In this document: positions 38,432 to 49,496 of the stretch, piece by piece
Position numbering within the stretch: position 1 is the stretch's first letter
How the letters are laid out: each line of letters begins with the position of its first letter
Assembly: GCA_021613335.1 (NCBI GenBank)
Contig: JAJTWR010000299.1
Coordinates: 3,569,501 to 3,633,500, forward strand
DNA length: 64,000 nt
Reading direction: 5' to 3'
Source: Whitmania pigra
Lineage: Eukaryota > Annelida > Clitellata > Hirudinida > Haemopidae
Made by a program: the position numbers and the translations under genes
Notes under the pieces: model-generated
Seen by the model: the letters and a program-made list of their open reading frames with translations, nothing else
Told to the model about the DNA's origin: nothing
Database searches by the model: none

Positions 38432-38480
38432 TATACTATTTTGACTGAAATGTTTTGGCAAAAGCAAAACTTTTTTTTAC

Positions 38481-38486
38481 AATAAA
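38481..38486 (+). terminator. Polyadenylation signal of the MBD gene
   Basis: AATAAA 50 bases after the stop codon. A second AATAAA lies about 30 bases further on. Confidence 0.6.
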
Positions 38487-38632
38487 TTTATATTTTTGAC
38501 TTATTTGAATTTAATAAAAGCGTTAGTACCCGTGAAAACATAATGTATAATATATATCATGTGTTATGTGACATTAATAATAGATTATATATATTATACT
38601 ATGAAATATTTTATTCAGCACTAAAACATGTT

Positions 38633-39420
38633 CTATGAGGCAATCATCTTGAGACAGTGCACACTTTCCAGAAATTGTGCCCCTCCATTGAATATGAGAA
38701 CTGTGATCAGCCCATGTTGCCTCTGCATCGGTGATCGAATTGTATTGCACCATCCATCTATGAACATCAGTTTTATCATATTTGTTGACCTTAAATTTGT
38801 AATCAGTCCAGTCCCATCATGTACTTGGTAACTGCCACATCGCAAATGGATGTATTCTGAGCTGCTCCAGGCACAAAGATCTGGAATTCTTGTTCTTAGT
38901 ACATAATACCATTCAAATTCTTGATTCCAGCTTTGTGAGGTAGCCTGTTTCTTTCGATCTTTTTTCGAGCATTCAGGCTTGTGGCAGTTCCAAATAATGT
39001 GGCCCACTTCTTCAAAGCGGGCATCGCAATTTCTGTTGGCCATCGGATTTTTTTCTTGCTTGCTGTGTAGGACTGCAGCACGAAGTTTGGTGCACTGCAA
39101 GAACTGCTGGGTTGGTATCCTGTCAACACTGTCTACCAATCATTCATTAAGGACAACAGCATTCACAAATGACCTCAGTCCAAACCCATCAACTGTTTGG
39201 TCAAATGTGGCCAGTCGCCGGAGATTCTGTTCTGCTTGCTTCATAACACCAGTCGTCCTTCAAATCCTGACTTCTGGAATCCAACGCCTCAACTGGAGAA
39301 CCCCAGTCCACCAAAACTGACAGAGGCATGTAAAAATGTATCTTTGAAAAGATCATTGTATCTTATGGCAATCGCACCCATCTCCTCAGTGAACCTCCAG
39401 TTGCAGCATCGGCCGTTTTA
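38633..39420 (-). mobile_element. Non-LTR retrotransposon fragment, R2/NeSL-like 3' end
   Basis: On the minus strand a 168-codon frame (39139 to 38633) reads FLQCTKLRAAVLHSKQEK, then CDARFEEVGHIIWNC. This is the arrangement found after the RT of site-specific elements of the R2 type, where a C-x-x-x...H-x-x-x-x-C zinc knuckle is followed by a restriction-like endonuclease. Upstream, in other frames, VSFGGLGF matches the RT thumb. Stops and frameshifts show it is dead. The family is inferred from motifs only. Confidence 0.5.
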
Positions 39421-39654
39421 AGGGACTGGAAGAAAATTTTTTTAACGTTGCTTAATGAATCAAACTGGGCAGCAAATGCGTTTTTAGAACGTAAAGTCAT
39501 TGACATAACTTAAGAAGAGCTAAATCGAAGTTTGTTTTAAGAAAGATATTCCTATTTATCATTGCCATTTAATTTTCATTTAAAACACATTTAATTTAAA
39601 ATTTTTCATTTTCTTTCCGTTGCTCAATACACTGGCCTAGCTAGGGTATTTTGC

Positions 39655-40010
39655 GCCATACCAGGTTATATGAACAGACTTCAGAAACTCGGACTCAAAA
39701 CACTAGAACACCGACGCCTCATCCATGATTTGTGCCTCTGTCACAAAATGTTACACAGCTTCACTCACTTCATCACCCCCAAAATTCCCCGATTTCCTGT
39801 TATCTCGCACGCGTGGTCACACCCTCCGTCTACACCATGAAAAATGCTCAACTACTCACAAGCTCCATTGCTTCAACAACCCGATCGCGAAACCCTGAAA
39901 CTCTCTAACCCCAGATATTATTAGTCACGCCTTGGAACTAGTCAGTAACTCGACTGTTTTTTTAGTTCAGTGCGAACATATTTTTGAATTTAGAGATGTA
40001 AGCCTCTGTG
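39655..40010 (+). mobile_element. Non-LTR retrotransposon tail of CR1/Jockey type
   Basis: The frame from about 39670 gives NRLQKLGLKTLEHRRL, the R-L-x-x-L-G-L-x-x-L-x-x-R-R line at the end of CR1/L2/Jockey reverse transcriptases. In a shifted frame RGHTLRLHH and, further on, PWNSLTPDII match the last conserved line (H-x-L-R ... F-x-N-R-x-x-x-x-W-N-x-L-P). This copy is broken and distinct from the two other non-LTR fragments. Confidence 0.65.
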
Positions 40011-40519
40011 CTTCCTCCGTGTTCATTCACGAACCTTTCGAAAAATTGTACGACCTATTTTTAAAAATTTTCTTGTCAGCCTTCGCGGTCCACATGACGG
40101 CTGGTCGCAGGCCTGAGGTTGTGCACCACTGGCCTAGATGATCCTGTCCCATCGAAGCAAGAAAATTAGACAAAATAAGTTTAAATTTCCTGAATGATCG
40201 CTTACAATTGAAACAGCTACTGTTGTTAATAAAATTTGCGGTGAAATTTTTTCATAAAACCAAGATCCAATGGAGTTTCTGACAGAACTTCATTCCGGTT
40301 ACTGAACAATCCTCAATTTCTGTTAAAAGTTCGTGCCCATTGATGTCCGTGTCTTAGTAATTTCCAAAATCTGTGTAATTTTGATAAATTGCATCAGATA
40401 GAATATGCAATATCAGATAGAAGAATTTTAAAGTCCGGCAGCAATCCAAATTTTTAGTTCATGTCTTTTAGTCATAAAAACAAGTTGACATTTCCCGTTG
40501 AAGTCAATCAAATATGCTT

Positions 40520-41240
40520 TTCATAACCCGCACAATTTCTTCTCTTGCTGAAAGTCCGGCATCTCTTGCCAGTTTCCCAGGAATCTTCCAACATCGCCTT
40601 CTTCTGTCCACTTCAATCTCCAGGCTGTGCATTTTGTTTTGGCGTTTTCTACTTGGCTTGTAACTTGGCTCAAATCATCATAAAGCCTGACAAGTTCTTG
40701 CTCCAAAGATTTAATATCAGTTGTTGCTTCCTTACAATTCATAATAGAATCTTAACGTATTAACGTAATCAGGATCTTAAATGTAAACGATCAATTTTTC
40801 CAAGAATGTCATTCCAGAAGACTATGAAGTTAAGTTTTAATACTCCAGTAACTGTGCTGCATCATTGCTGGTTTAGGTGTCATAATTTAGTCCTCCGATA
40901 ATTTGTCTGGCAGCCGTAATATAGTTCATCAGTTCTTTCATGGATACTTTAAATGCTTCTGATCGTGCGCTCCAGCGTGTTTGAGACTCCCGTTTTACTG
41001 TTATGAGCAGAGCTTATTTAAACTCGTCCAAAGTGGGTGGCAGACGTATGATACGTCTGATGTAGCCGCTGCAGTCATTTTGTAGTCGATTTATTACCCT
41101 TGTTCGGTTATTATAATATAATGCTGTATATAATACGAACATAAAAAGCCTCATTTGTAAGTCTCATTTTGCCGCCCCATGCGCCCGGGGACATGTATCC
41201 CCCGCCTCCCCCCAGCTATGCCACTGGCTCAATATAACAT
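40520..41240 (-). mobile_element. hAT transposase relic (zinc-finger MYM/TTF type)
   Basis: Read leftwards, ESQTRWSARSEAFKVSMKEL at about 41000-40930 matches the T-R-W-x-x-R line of hAT transposases of the ZMYM1/TTF type. The following helical part, with YITAARQIIGGL, and a later Glu/Lys-rich segment fit the same domain. Stops interrupt it. GC-rich sequence at 41165-41230 ending in TATGCCACTGGC may be the element's terminal region. Confidence 0.5.
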
Positions 41241-41773
41241 TAATAAATAATTTGCAAATTTTAAAAATAAAGTCAATGTAATGTTATTTGCTCGAGTATG
41301 CTTTTTTTATAAATAAACTTTAGCAAATCAGGTTTAAAAGCCTCAAATATCTAGCACCATGAAGGCACTTCATTTTTTATCAAATTATTTTTATGGATTA
41401 CTTAATATTACTTGTAAGTTTTAATAATTTGTGTAATTTAAGAAAAATTTATATTAATCAAATTGCATAAAAGAGTCAAATTATGATCTGATTATCTACT
41501 GGCTAATGTAAACATGTCCTGATGACGTTTGTCCGGGGCGGGAAGGGCAATGTATCCTAATCAGCTGTGCTCTTAATATGAAAACTTGTGTGCTGTAAAT
41601 AAAAACGAACCAGGAATGTATCTGTAGTCGTGGACTTGTAAAAATATCAATTCGTAAAGTCTCGGAAGAAGTTCTTTCAATAATTCTATTCGGTGCCTAA
41701 ATATTTAACGTTATGTAGTAAATTATGTGGATTTTTATATTTTTTTACATCTATATAGTACGACTTGCATGAA
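41241..41773. other. Gap with 5' flank of the dsRBD gene
   Basis: AT-rich. A TATATAG acceptor immediately before 41760 suggests an upstream exon of the dsRBD gene, which could be non-coding or add residues before the Met used here. No other signal is seen. Confidence 0.35.
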
Positions 41774-43842
41774 ATGGAAGAAAGTATGAACAACGAGAGA
41801 ATTACTAAGACTCCTGTGACTTTGTTGCAAGAGATATGTGCTAAGAAGGGGCTGCAGGTAGAATACATTTTGGTGTCCAGTTGTGGTCCAGACCACAGAC
41901 CAGAATTTACATACAATATCAAGGCTGGGCATTTGACTGCTGCAGCTTCAGGTTTGAATTATGTGTATAAGAATGTGTTTGAAGTTATTCTTTGCTTTAG
42001 TCTGTGTTTTGTCTTTTTCATTATTTACTTATAACAATAAAAATATTCATAACAGGAACCAGCAAAAAGCAAGCTAAGCATAATGTGGCCATGCAATTGC
42101 TTACCATGTTGTCACCCAGGTCTGTCAGTCCTTCACTCTCCAATAGCAGTGTGCAAACAAATGAGTAGGTGTGATGTGAATTAAAACTAATGGCAATAAT
42201 TACTCAATTAAGCAGTTTTCCATATAAATGAAAATTATTTAGGATATTATAAGGTTGCAGAAAGTTGTTGGTAATAAATTACTTGCAAATCTTAATGCTT
42301 AAGTATGATTTAGGATTAAATCAACTTGTATTCAAAATTTTTGCCTATGATTTTTTTAGTGGTAACACAAATGTTCATTTTTTATGACTTACTTTTTTAC
42401 TCTAAATCCATTTTATATATAAAAGTATGTTGCTTATGCTTAAAATTAATTTTTAAGTTTAGAGAAGGCTTGTCATTAAAGTTGCTGGTAAGATCATTGT
42501 CTCAGATTAATTTATTTTGTCTCATAATTGTAATTAAAATTATAAAGTGAGGAAGCATGCTCTAACCCAATTGGGAAATTGCAAGAACTGAGCCAAAAGA
42601 ATTTGTGGTCTCCTCCAATTTATGAGTTCTCAGTTGAGAAGGGTCATCCCCATGAAAAGCTGTTTACATGTTCTGTTTCACTCATGAGCTATTTCACACA
42701 AGGTTAAACAATTATGGACAACATCATTGTTCTTATTTGAATTGGCACATTTAATTTTAGGAAATGGAACCTCAAAGCGATTGGCCAAAAGAAATGCAGC
42801 AGAGAAGCTGTTGAAAACCATTGGCAATTCCACCTATGAACTTCCAAAAGAGGTTGAGATAGTTACAAAGAGCTCAAGCATTCCATTGGTTAGATAGATA
42901 TATTTCTGTTGAAGCTATTTAAAGAAGTCATCATCTCATAAGGGTGTTTCTGACTTACAGCCAATAGTTGAAGAAATGTATGAGCAGTTGAAGAGTGGAC
43001 CGCAAATACCATCACTATCTCCTGAAAATGGGCAGAAAATTGCAAGATTTTTCCAAGATTTAAAATTCAAGACAGGGAAAACACTGGCCTCTCTTCAAAC
43101 TTTGTCCTTGAATGTGGTGTCTACAAACTATTGTCAGATGTTGCAAGAGGTTGCAGAAGAGCAAAAGTTTGAAGTGTTTTATGTGGATTACAAAGAAAGA
43201 ACTCTCAATAGTTTGTATATTACTTACATAGAATTTTGTTAATCACAAATTAACCATAGATACCAATAACATGCACAATCAATGGTTTCCTTATGTGGTT
43301 ATAATTCTTTTGTAATTAAGAACCATTTGTAGACTGTGAATCGCCTTTGTTTAAGATTATTAAATTGCTATTTATTTATATAAATCTAATTAATAGATTG
43401 ATATGAATGCATTACTGCCAGATTATTAATAAGTTGAAGCTAATGAAAATGTGTGAATAATTTTCATCAAATGATAAATTAACTGCTAAAGTGGATACTG
43501 TTCAGCAAGATTCAAATAAAATATTGGTCAGACTTATAATGAACACCTTAGAGATTGATAATCCTTTCAAATGGAATGAAGTTGAATTCAGACTCACTGT
43601 CAATTAAATAAAAACAATAAATAAGAGATAATTGCTACTGTTTGGCAAGTTAATACTCTTGTATGTTTCTGAGTAAGAATACCAGCATTGTCCACATTCC
43701 AGGTTATTTCCAATGTTCAGTGCAATTATCTGACAACCCAATTGCTATCTGCCATGGAGTGGGCCGGTCCCAAGAAGAAGCTCACAGTGCCGCAGCTCAC
43801 AACGCTCTGCAGTACTTAAAGATAATGACGAGAAAGGGTTAA
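41774..43842 (+). CDS. TARBP2/PRKRA/Loquacious-type triple dsRBD protein
   Basis: Cofactor of Dicer in miRNA/siRNA processing; the vertebrate relatives also modulate PKR. Six exons: 41774-41951, 42056-42164, 42548-42702, 42761-42888, 42961-43210 and 43703-43842, giving 319 residues (human TARBP2 366, PRKRA 313). dsRBD1 starts KTPVTLLQEICAKKGLQVEY and ends SGTSKKQAKHNVAMQLL. dsRBD2 has PIGKLQELSQKNLWSPPIYE and GNGTSKRLAKRNAAEKLL; both keep the K-K/R-x-A-K RNA-binding helix. dsRBD3 (NYCQMLQEVAEEQKFEVFYV, then GRSQEEAHSAAAHNALQYL) lacks that basic helix, as in the Dicer-binding third domain of the family. An upstream coding exon cannot be excluded. Which of the two vertebrate paralogues is closer is not decidable by eye. 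Confidence 0.9.
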
Positions 43843-44372
43843 TAACAGGAACAGTTCCCATGTCCATATTCTTTTGAACTTTGATTTATTTAAATATGAA
43901 AATGTTTCTGACTTAGCGTCGCAATACGGTTTGAAATTCAAGCAGAAGCACATAATGTCATCATGATCTATGAACTCCACCAGATATCGATTATGAAATT
44001 AAAATTTTTTAGTTGTGTTGCATAAAGCAAATTTTCAAAATTTGAAGCGAGAATTTCACTCAAGCCTCAATTTGCAAAAAAAGTTCTTTTGTGAAATTCA
44101 ATATTGACTGACTGATTCATTCAAAAATTTTTTGTTTATATTAATCTAATCTTTAATTTAATCTAATGCATAAAATCATTAGTTGTGGTTTCTATTGAGG
44201 ATATAAAATTTAGTGCTCCACCAAATTATTATCTGCATGTTTTAGTTACCTTGACTAAACCAATATTTAAATATCTTAGAAGGAGACACAAGGGCCACTT
44301 TTTCAAACTACCATAAGATTTAAAAATGGCTGAAAAGCTTCAAATTTATGTTGGTTGGTGTAGTGTTTGACT
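43843..44372. other. Gap between converging dsRBD gene and NDUFS4
   Basis: Tail-to-tail interval made of the two 3' flanks. AT-rich, with no repeat or gene recognised. Confidence 0.4.
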
Positions 44373-45452
44373 TCATTTTGTTGACAATCTTGTTTTCTTA
44401 TTCCAGGAATAGTTGTCTCCATATGATTTGGGTCTAAGCTTCATTGATTTCTTCTCTTCTACATAATAGTTCCAACCTGTCAACAAATGCATGCATCAGC
44501 TAATGGTATTAACATAATACTATCGAATCTAATTAGAAGATTAACATATTAGCAAAATCTAATTTATAGAGGTGTATTCAGCTTCCCACTTCAATACAAA
44601 TAAAAGATTTGCATAGTATGATAATTAAGCACAATCAATGCAACTGTATTGTCATTAAGGCAATGCATGTGTATTTCAACATGCTTCTGATCTGTTCAAA
44701 CATTTAACAACCATTCTTCTGACAGAATGCCATAGCATCTTCTTTTGTTGAAAATGTCAACCTCATTTGGCCAAGAGGATCAGCTCTGCAACAACAAGAT
44801 ATTTTTAAAATTACAGAATTGGGACAACTTTCGACGAGAAGCTTACGAAGAGGTCCATCCCATGAGAGGATTCTCCCATCTCTCTCGAGCATCAAACTCC
44901 ATTTGCCAAAGATTGGTCTTGAAGGTGCCTGATTGCATGGCACTCTTGGCAGGGCAGAAAATCCTCACCTTTCTAGTATCTAGTTGTACCTTGGGTACAC
45001 CAGATATATGAAAAACTTCATCCTGTGGACAAAAACCAGATCTACTAGAAAACAACAATTTAAAAGTGCCCTTTCAATCATGTTTGGATACATAAGGCAT
45101 TCTAAAGATCAGATAAATAACGTATATCTGATTAATTAACATAGTAATTGATCATTATAGTTTTATACAATAAATTCTTAGTCAAACACACTTGCTCTTC
45201 AACTTTAATTTTGGGCTTTTCAAGAGATGAAGATTCAGGTAATTTAACATCGCTGCAACGGGGGGCTGTGGCCGAAATGAACCTAGCAATAAAATCAATG
45301 TAAACACGAACATTCGCTTATGATTACGTCCACATCAATTTTAAAGATCTACATTTTATAAGCATCAACAAAATCGGCTATCTATTAATTAACCTGATGT
45401 GCTGCAGTCTTTTAATTCCACCAAACAATCGTGCAAACGACTTCACAGACAT
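44373..45452 (-). CDS. NDUFS4: NDUFS4 (18 kDa, AQDQ) subunit of mitochondrial complex I
   Basis: Accessory subunit that stabilises the NADH-oxidising module of complex I late in assembly. Minus-strand exons: 45394-45452, 45192-45282, 44847-45022, 44712-44785 and 44373-44476, summing to 167 residues (human 175). The N-terminus [20 protein letters not shown] is a typical matrix presequence. The core [57 protein letters not shown] and [19 protein letters not shown] matches the family throughout. Human NDUFS4 ends RVSTK with a phosphorylation site; here the end is RLSTK. An apparent stop after the fourth exon is intronic. Confidence 0.95.
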
Positions 45453-46639
45453 GATTCCGAACACAAATTCGAGACCTTCAAAATTGTTGACGATTAAATC
45501 GACTTTATTATAGCACTCTAGATTCCAAAATTATAGTATAGCATTCTAATCTTTATTGTAAAAATAAATAAGCAAAAATGTTTTTCAGTTATATTAATAT
45601 AAATATACGAATTTACGTTACGTTGAAGAAATGCTAAATTTGAGTGATCCAATAAAATTGACAATACTTTGTAGCTTAGCACTATTAATAAATAATTATT
45701 ATTTATTGGCTATTAGTATACTAACGTTCTAATTTAGTCTAAAGAATTAGTCTAAACTTATCTTATTTGCTAACACTTATTTAATTAATATATTTAGTAG
45801 AATTCTTTTTAATTATAATATAATATATTATTTGCTAGAAATTAATAATATAAAATTAAGAGAGTTTGTTGATGTTAAGTCGTAATTATGTTTCATTTCA
45901 TACACCAAATCCATATCAAACATATACAAACCCAGGAATGTTTAGTTGAAGGCCTCTCTACCAATTGCCGCACTCATACTTCCCAAAATCTAAAACATTT
46001 GCCTAGAAATATTGCATTTAGTAATATTTAACATTAATAAACTAGAAATTTCTTGACAATTACGTAAAACACATTATAATAATTTTAAACAATGTCTCAA
46101 AGCAACTTGTTTAATAAAAGGTAATGCTACCATTTATTAGAAATATTCTTGTTTCATGTTGATGTAGTATGCCGGCTATTATGACGGGGTGCCTATCTTC
46201 AGCGTTTTCCTTCCTAGCTGTAACTGCCATTAATTCCCTTTGCCTCCTAGCAGCGATTCTCACAGGTCTGATGCACTTTGCACGAGTTATCTCTAGACCA
46301 ATGTTTGTCGGGACACGATCCACAGCTTGAGCTTTGTGCTGTTGTGTGTTTTTTTTTTCAACATTGCTTGGGAAGCAAAGTATTGTGAACAAACTTTGCA
46401 AATTCGATCCAGCAAACTGCTCTGAAAATATGGAAATTGGCCGCAATTTGTTTTTTTTATTTTCTAATTTGTATGACGTCACACATAGGTTAACCTCCTT
46501 TCCCCTCTGTCACAAACTATCACACTTTCTTAGACCCCTTCCCCTTCGAACGTGACGTACTTTATGGACGGCCCTTCAGGTCCATATCGTCTTGAGCTTT
46601 TATAAAACTTACTTTAAATAAACTTTAATTTAAAAACCT
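45453..46639. other. Gap: NDUFS4 5' flank and unclassified sequence
   Basis: The promoter of NDUFS4 should lie just right of 45452. The part 45600-46110 is extremely AT-rich. From 46170 to 46330 and 46470 to 46575 the sequence is richer in GC and includes GACGTCACACATAGG and CGTGACGTACTTTATGGACG, words I associate with old DNA transposon ends. No coding domain is recognised in the 123-codon frame at 46111-46482 (-). Confidence 0.35.
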
Positions 46640-47075
46640 AAAATAATTTTGTAAGTTTAAAAAATACAATATAAAGCAAAATGGTTTCAAAATATCCACC
46701 GTTTTATGTATCAGCAAGCGGTTTAATGTTGACCTTTGGCTCCCGTCAAAGTGTTCTAGACTTTTTTTACAAGAATGTTTGTCAAACAAGCGGCCCTTTG
46801 CAAGCCCACGTGCGGCCCACACAAAGGTTACCTCAATTGTCTCATTTAATGTCCAAAATTGCAGTTTAAACGTTAAAATCAACAAATATCTACAATATTT
46901 TATTTGTGGTGTAAAATAAAAAGTTGTAACGATTGTAATTAGTACGGTAGTTAGTCTAAGAATTTACGTTCCTCATATTTTTATCGCCTGTTTTGGTTTA
47001 AAACGGTTACCGCACCTCCAGCTAAGAAGACAAAGAAATTTGATGAAGAAAGGCAAGAGTTTCAAGAAAATTGGG
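46640..47075 (+). mobile_element. hAT relic (ZBED/GTF2IRD2-like)
   Basis: GCGGCCC...GTGCGGCCCAC at 46790-46820 resembles the terminal region of ZBED5-type hAT elements. At 47014-47074 the frame APPAKKTKKFDEERQEFQEN followed by W matches the start of such transposases, which is a basic run, then E-x-x-x-F-x-x-x-W. Only the beginning of the transposase is present. Confidence 0.4.
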
Positions 47076-47661
47076 TAAGTATCGGGAAGTGGGGATACCT
47101 GGCTTCTTTTCATACCTTCCTGAAAAATCTAAGATTTAGTTAAAAACGGAATAAGGAATAGTGTCAAAATAGAAGGAAACCATAGAGAAAAATTAGCTTC
47201 TGATATTACTACGTAAGCTCAATAGGTCGCACGATATCTCCGACATCGTTTACGGTGTGGAACCTCGAACAAAATTTAAGGCTGGCAGTGGTATACTTCA
47301 TACAGCCTTAAATCCGGATTATCAGTGATAACGAATTAGTCCCGACATCGAAACTTTGATAAACAAGACAATTCTGCGAGGTTAGAGGGATTGCTTGACA
47401 ACATTCCCAACAGCAGAACATTTAAGGTTCCTACCCTAAAACAAATCAATTTGGATTCATAAGTCGGCAAGTTCATCTTTGAAGCTTTCAGTCAGATGGA
47501 CTAAGTCACTAATAACAACTTCAAATTCTTTACAAGACCCAGTCTCAATCTCTGGTCTCTACACATGCACACATGCACATCCCTATCGCAAAAATTATAC
47601 AATACCAATTAAGCAATATTTCTAAAGCGTCAAAAAACGAAGTTTCAACCGATTCAAAATA

Positions 47662-48612
47662 CAGTGGAACCCACTTATCTCGACCTCGGTTAACTCGCCA
47701 ATATTAAGTCGACGCTTTTGAAGTGGAACCGCCAAATTCCCTCTTTATGTTATCATTTTCTCATCGGTTAGGTCGATGCTTTTAAGTCGCCGAAACCTAT
47801 TTCTAGCGCAAAAGAGGGTCAAATTTGCCACTTTACATCAGTTATCTCGACCCCTTGACTAATCGTCGACTTTGAAGTGGAACCGCCAAATTCCCACGTT
47901 GTTGTGGCATTTCTCATCGGTTATGTTGATTCTTTTATTTCGACGAACCCAATTCACTCCTGTTGATTTTGTCTGATTCAGAAATTCGCGAACAAAACTT
48001 CCTAACAATGGGTCCTTTGTCGATGGACATCCTTGCTGCCAAGCCAGGACATCGTGATTTTAGAGCAAGTCAGGGGTGGGGTGACTGGATCTTTTCAAAA
48101 AGAGACACAACGTTGTCTTCAAAGCAATTTATGGAGAGAGCGATACGGTTCAACAGAGACAAGTGGATTCATGGTTGAACAATCAAATGATCATTATTTT
48201 TGATACCTATGAGAGTTGGATCATTTTTAATGCTGATGAAACTGGGGTGCTTTGGAAATGCCTTCCATGTAAGACCACGGCGTTTCAAGGAGAGAGTTGT
48301 CTCGGTGGAAAAAAGTCGAAAGACCGAATTACAGTGCTAGTTGCTGCTAACATGAATGGATGCAAAAATGTCTTCTTCAATATGTACATATTGCTGTTAT
48401 CAATATCAAATAACAATTTTCATTGTGTAAAAAACTTCACCAAAAACACATGCATGTACATTCTTATTTGTTAACGCACATTATGTACATAAAGAAATTT
48501 CAAACAAATGTTAATATACAGCCGTCATCTTTGTTTTCGATTACCTCAATTATCGGTTATCTCGACGCTTTTTGACAAACTCCTTGGCCGGCGACATAAC
48601 CGAGTTCGACTG
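47662..48612 (+). mobile_element. Tigger/pogo-like DNA transposon, internally deleted
   Basis: Starts CAGTGGAACC and ends GAGTTCGACTG, imperfect inverted ends flanked on both sides by TA (47660-47661, 48613-48614), the target duplication of the Tc1/mariner superfamily. Transposase remnants: FRASQGWGDWIFSKR (CENP-B-type helix-turn-helix end) at about 48060 and IIFNADETGVLWKCLP, then KSKDRITVLVAANMNG at 48200-48370, the first part of the DDE domain with its catalytic D in NADETG. The left part carries a duplicated subterminal block (about 47703-47795 and 47865-47950). At 951 bp it lacks most of the transposase and should be immobile on its own. Confidence 0.85.
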
Positions 48613-48614
48613 TA

Positions 48615-49496
48615 TTCATAGATAAAATCGACACCTCTGAATTTATCTAAAATTAACAACCTAGCTCCCTGCATGTGCCACCTTTTTCTTGTTTTTAACT
48701 CAAGCTCTTGATTTTTGTCTATTTAGCCTTCGCATTTTAGTTGCTAGTCCTCATGCTGTTGGAATCCTGAACCTTAGTTAATAAATAAAGATTTGTGTTA
48801 TTACACAAATATGTTATTACACAAATAGCAAATCCATGTGCATTTAAATATCTGCTTTCGCATTACCTCTGTTGTCAAACAGCTAATGCCTTATCCCGAA
48901 ACGAGAACACTCAATGAATGAATTTGACAATGCTTAAACCCAAAAGCAAACTACATGGCCTGAAATAAAGTTCAGAAGTTTTAATGCTTCTTTATCATTT
49001 TCTATCTAATCTGCGAGACATTACAGATACTTATGCATATGTACACATCTTCTTATATTTTAATATTCCATCTGCTTATGAGAAAGTGCATCGAATTATG
49101 TCTTGCAGCTCTTTGTCAAACGATTAAAGTAACAAAACTTTACTCCCCAAAAGACCAAAAGTTGATTATTAAGAGTGATTACTATTAAGAGTTATATTAT
49201 TATTAATATTAAAATCATATTATTTTGAACAATCAATCGTTGAATGTGGTCACCGGAGCAAAAGATTAAGATTTTTAATGGGCTCCAGCAAATAAATAAC
49301 CTACGTCTAGCTTAATTCGCAAGAAACTTGTTTATCGTGGGGCCCAAGTAGGACATAACTTCTAACCGTTGATGCGTGAATGATTTCCATTATCAACGAG
49401 GAGGCTACAAAAATTTGTTTAAGATATCTGAGTCAGCGAAAATTACACTGTTAGAAGGATTTAAGATTGGTGGCATTAAATAACACTTTTCACAAA
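48615..49496. other. Gap upstream of the tensin gene
   Basis: AT-rich, with no gene seen. The last 150 bases should hold the 5' UTR, since an in-frame stop lies shortly before the ATG at 49497. Confidence 0.4.

Noticed and set aside
41765..41773. Extension of the dsRBD protein by three residues upstream of 41774
   Set aside because: It would begin with TTG, not ATG; the first ATG in that frame is at 41774.
44704..44706. Apparent early stop of NDUFS4 after QKNGC
   Set aside because: The stop is intronic: the donor at 44711 joins to an exon at 44476 that restores [10 protein letters not shown] and the conserved end.
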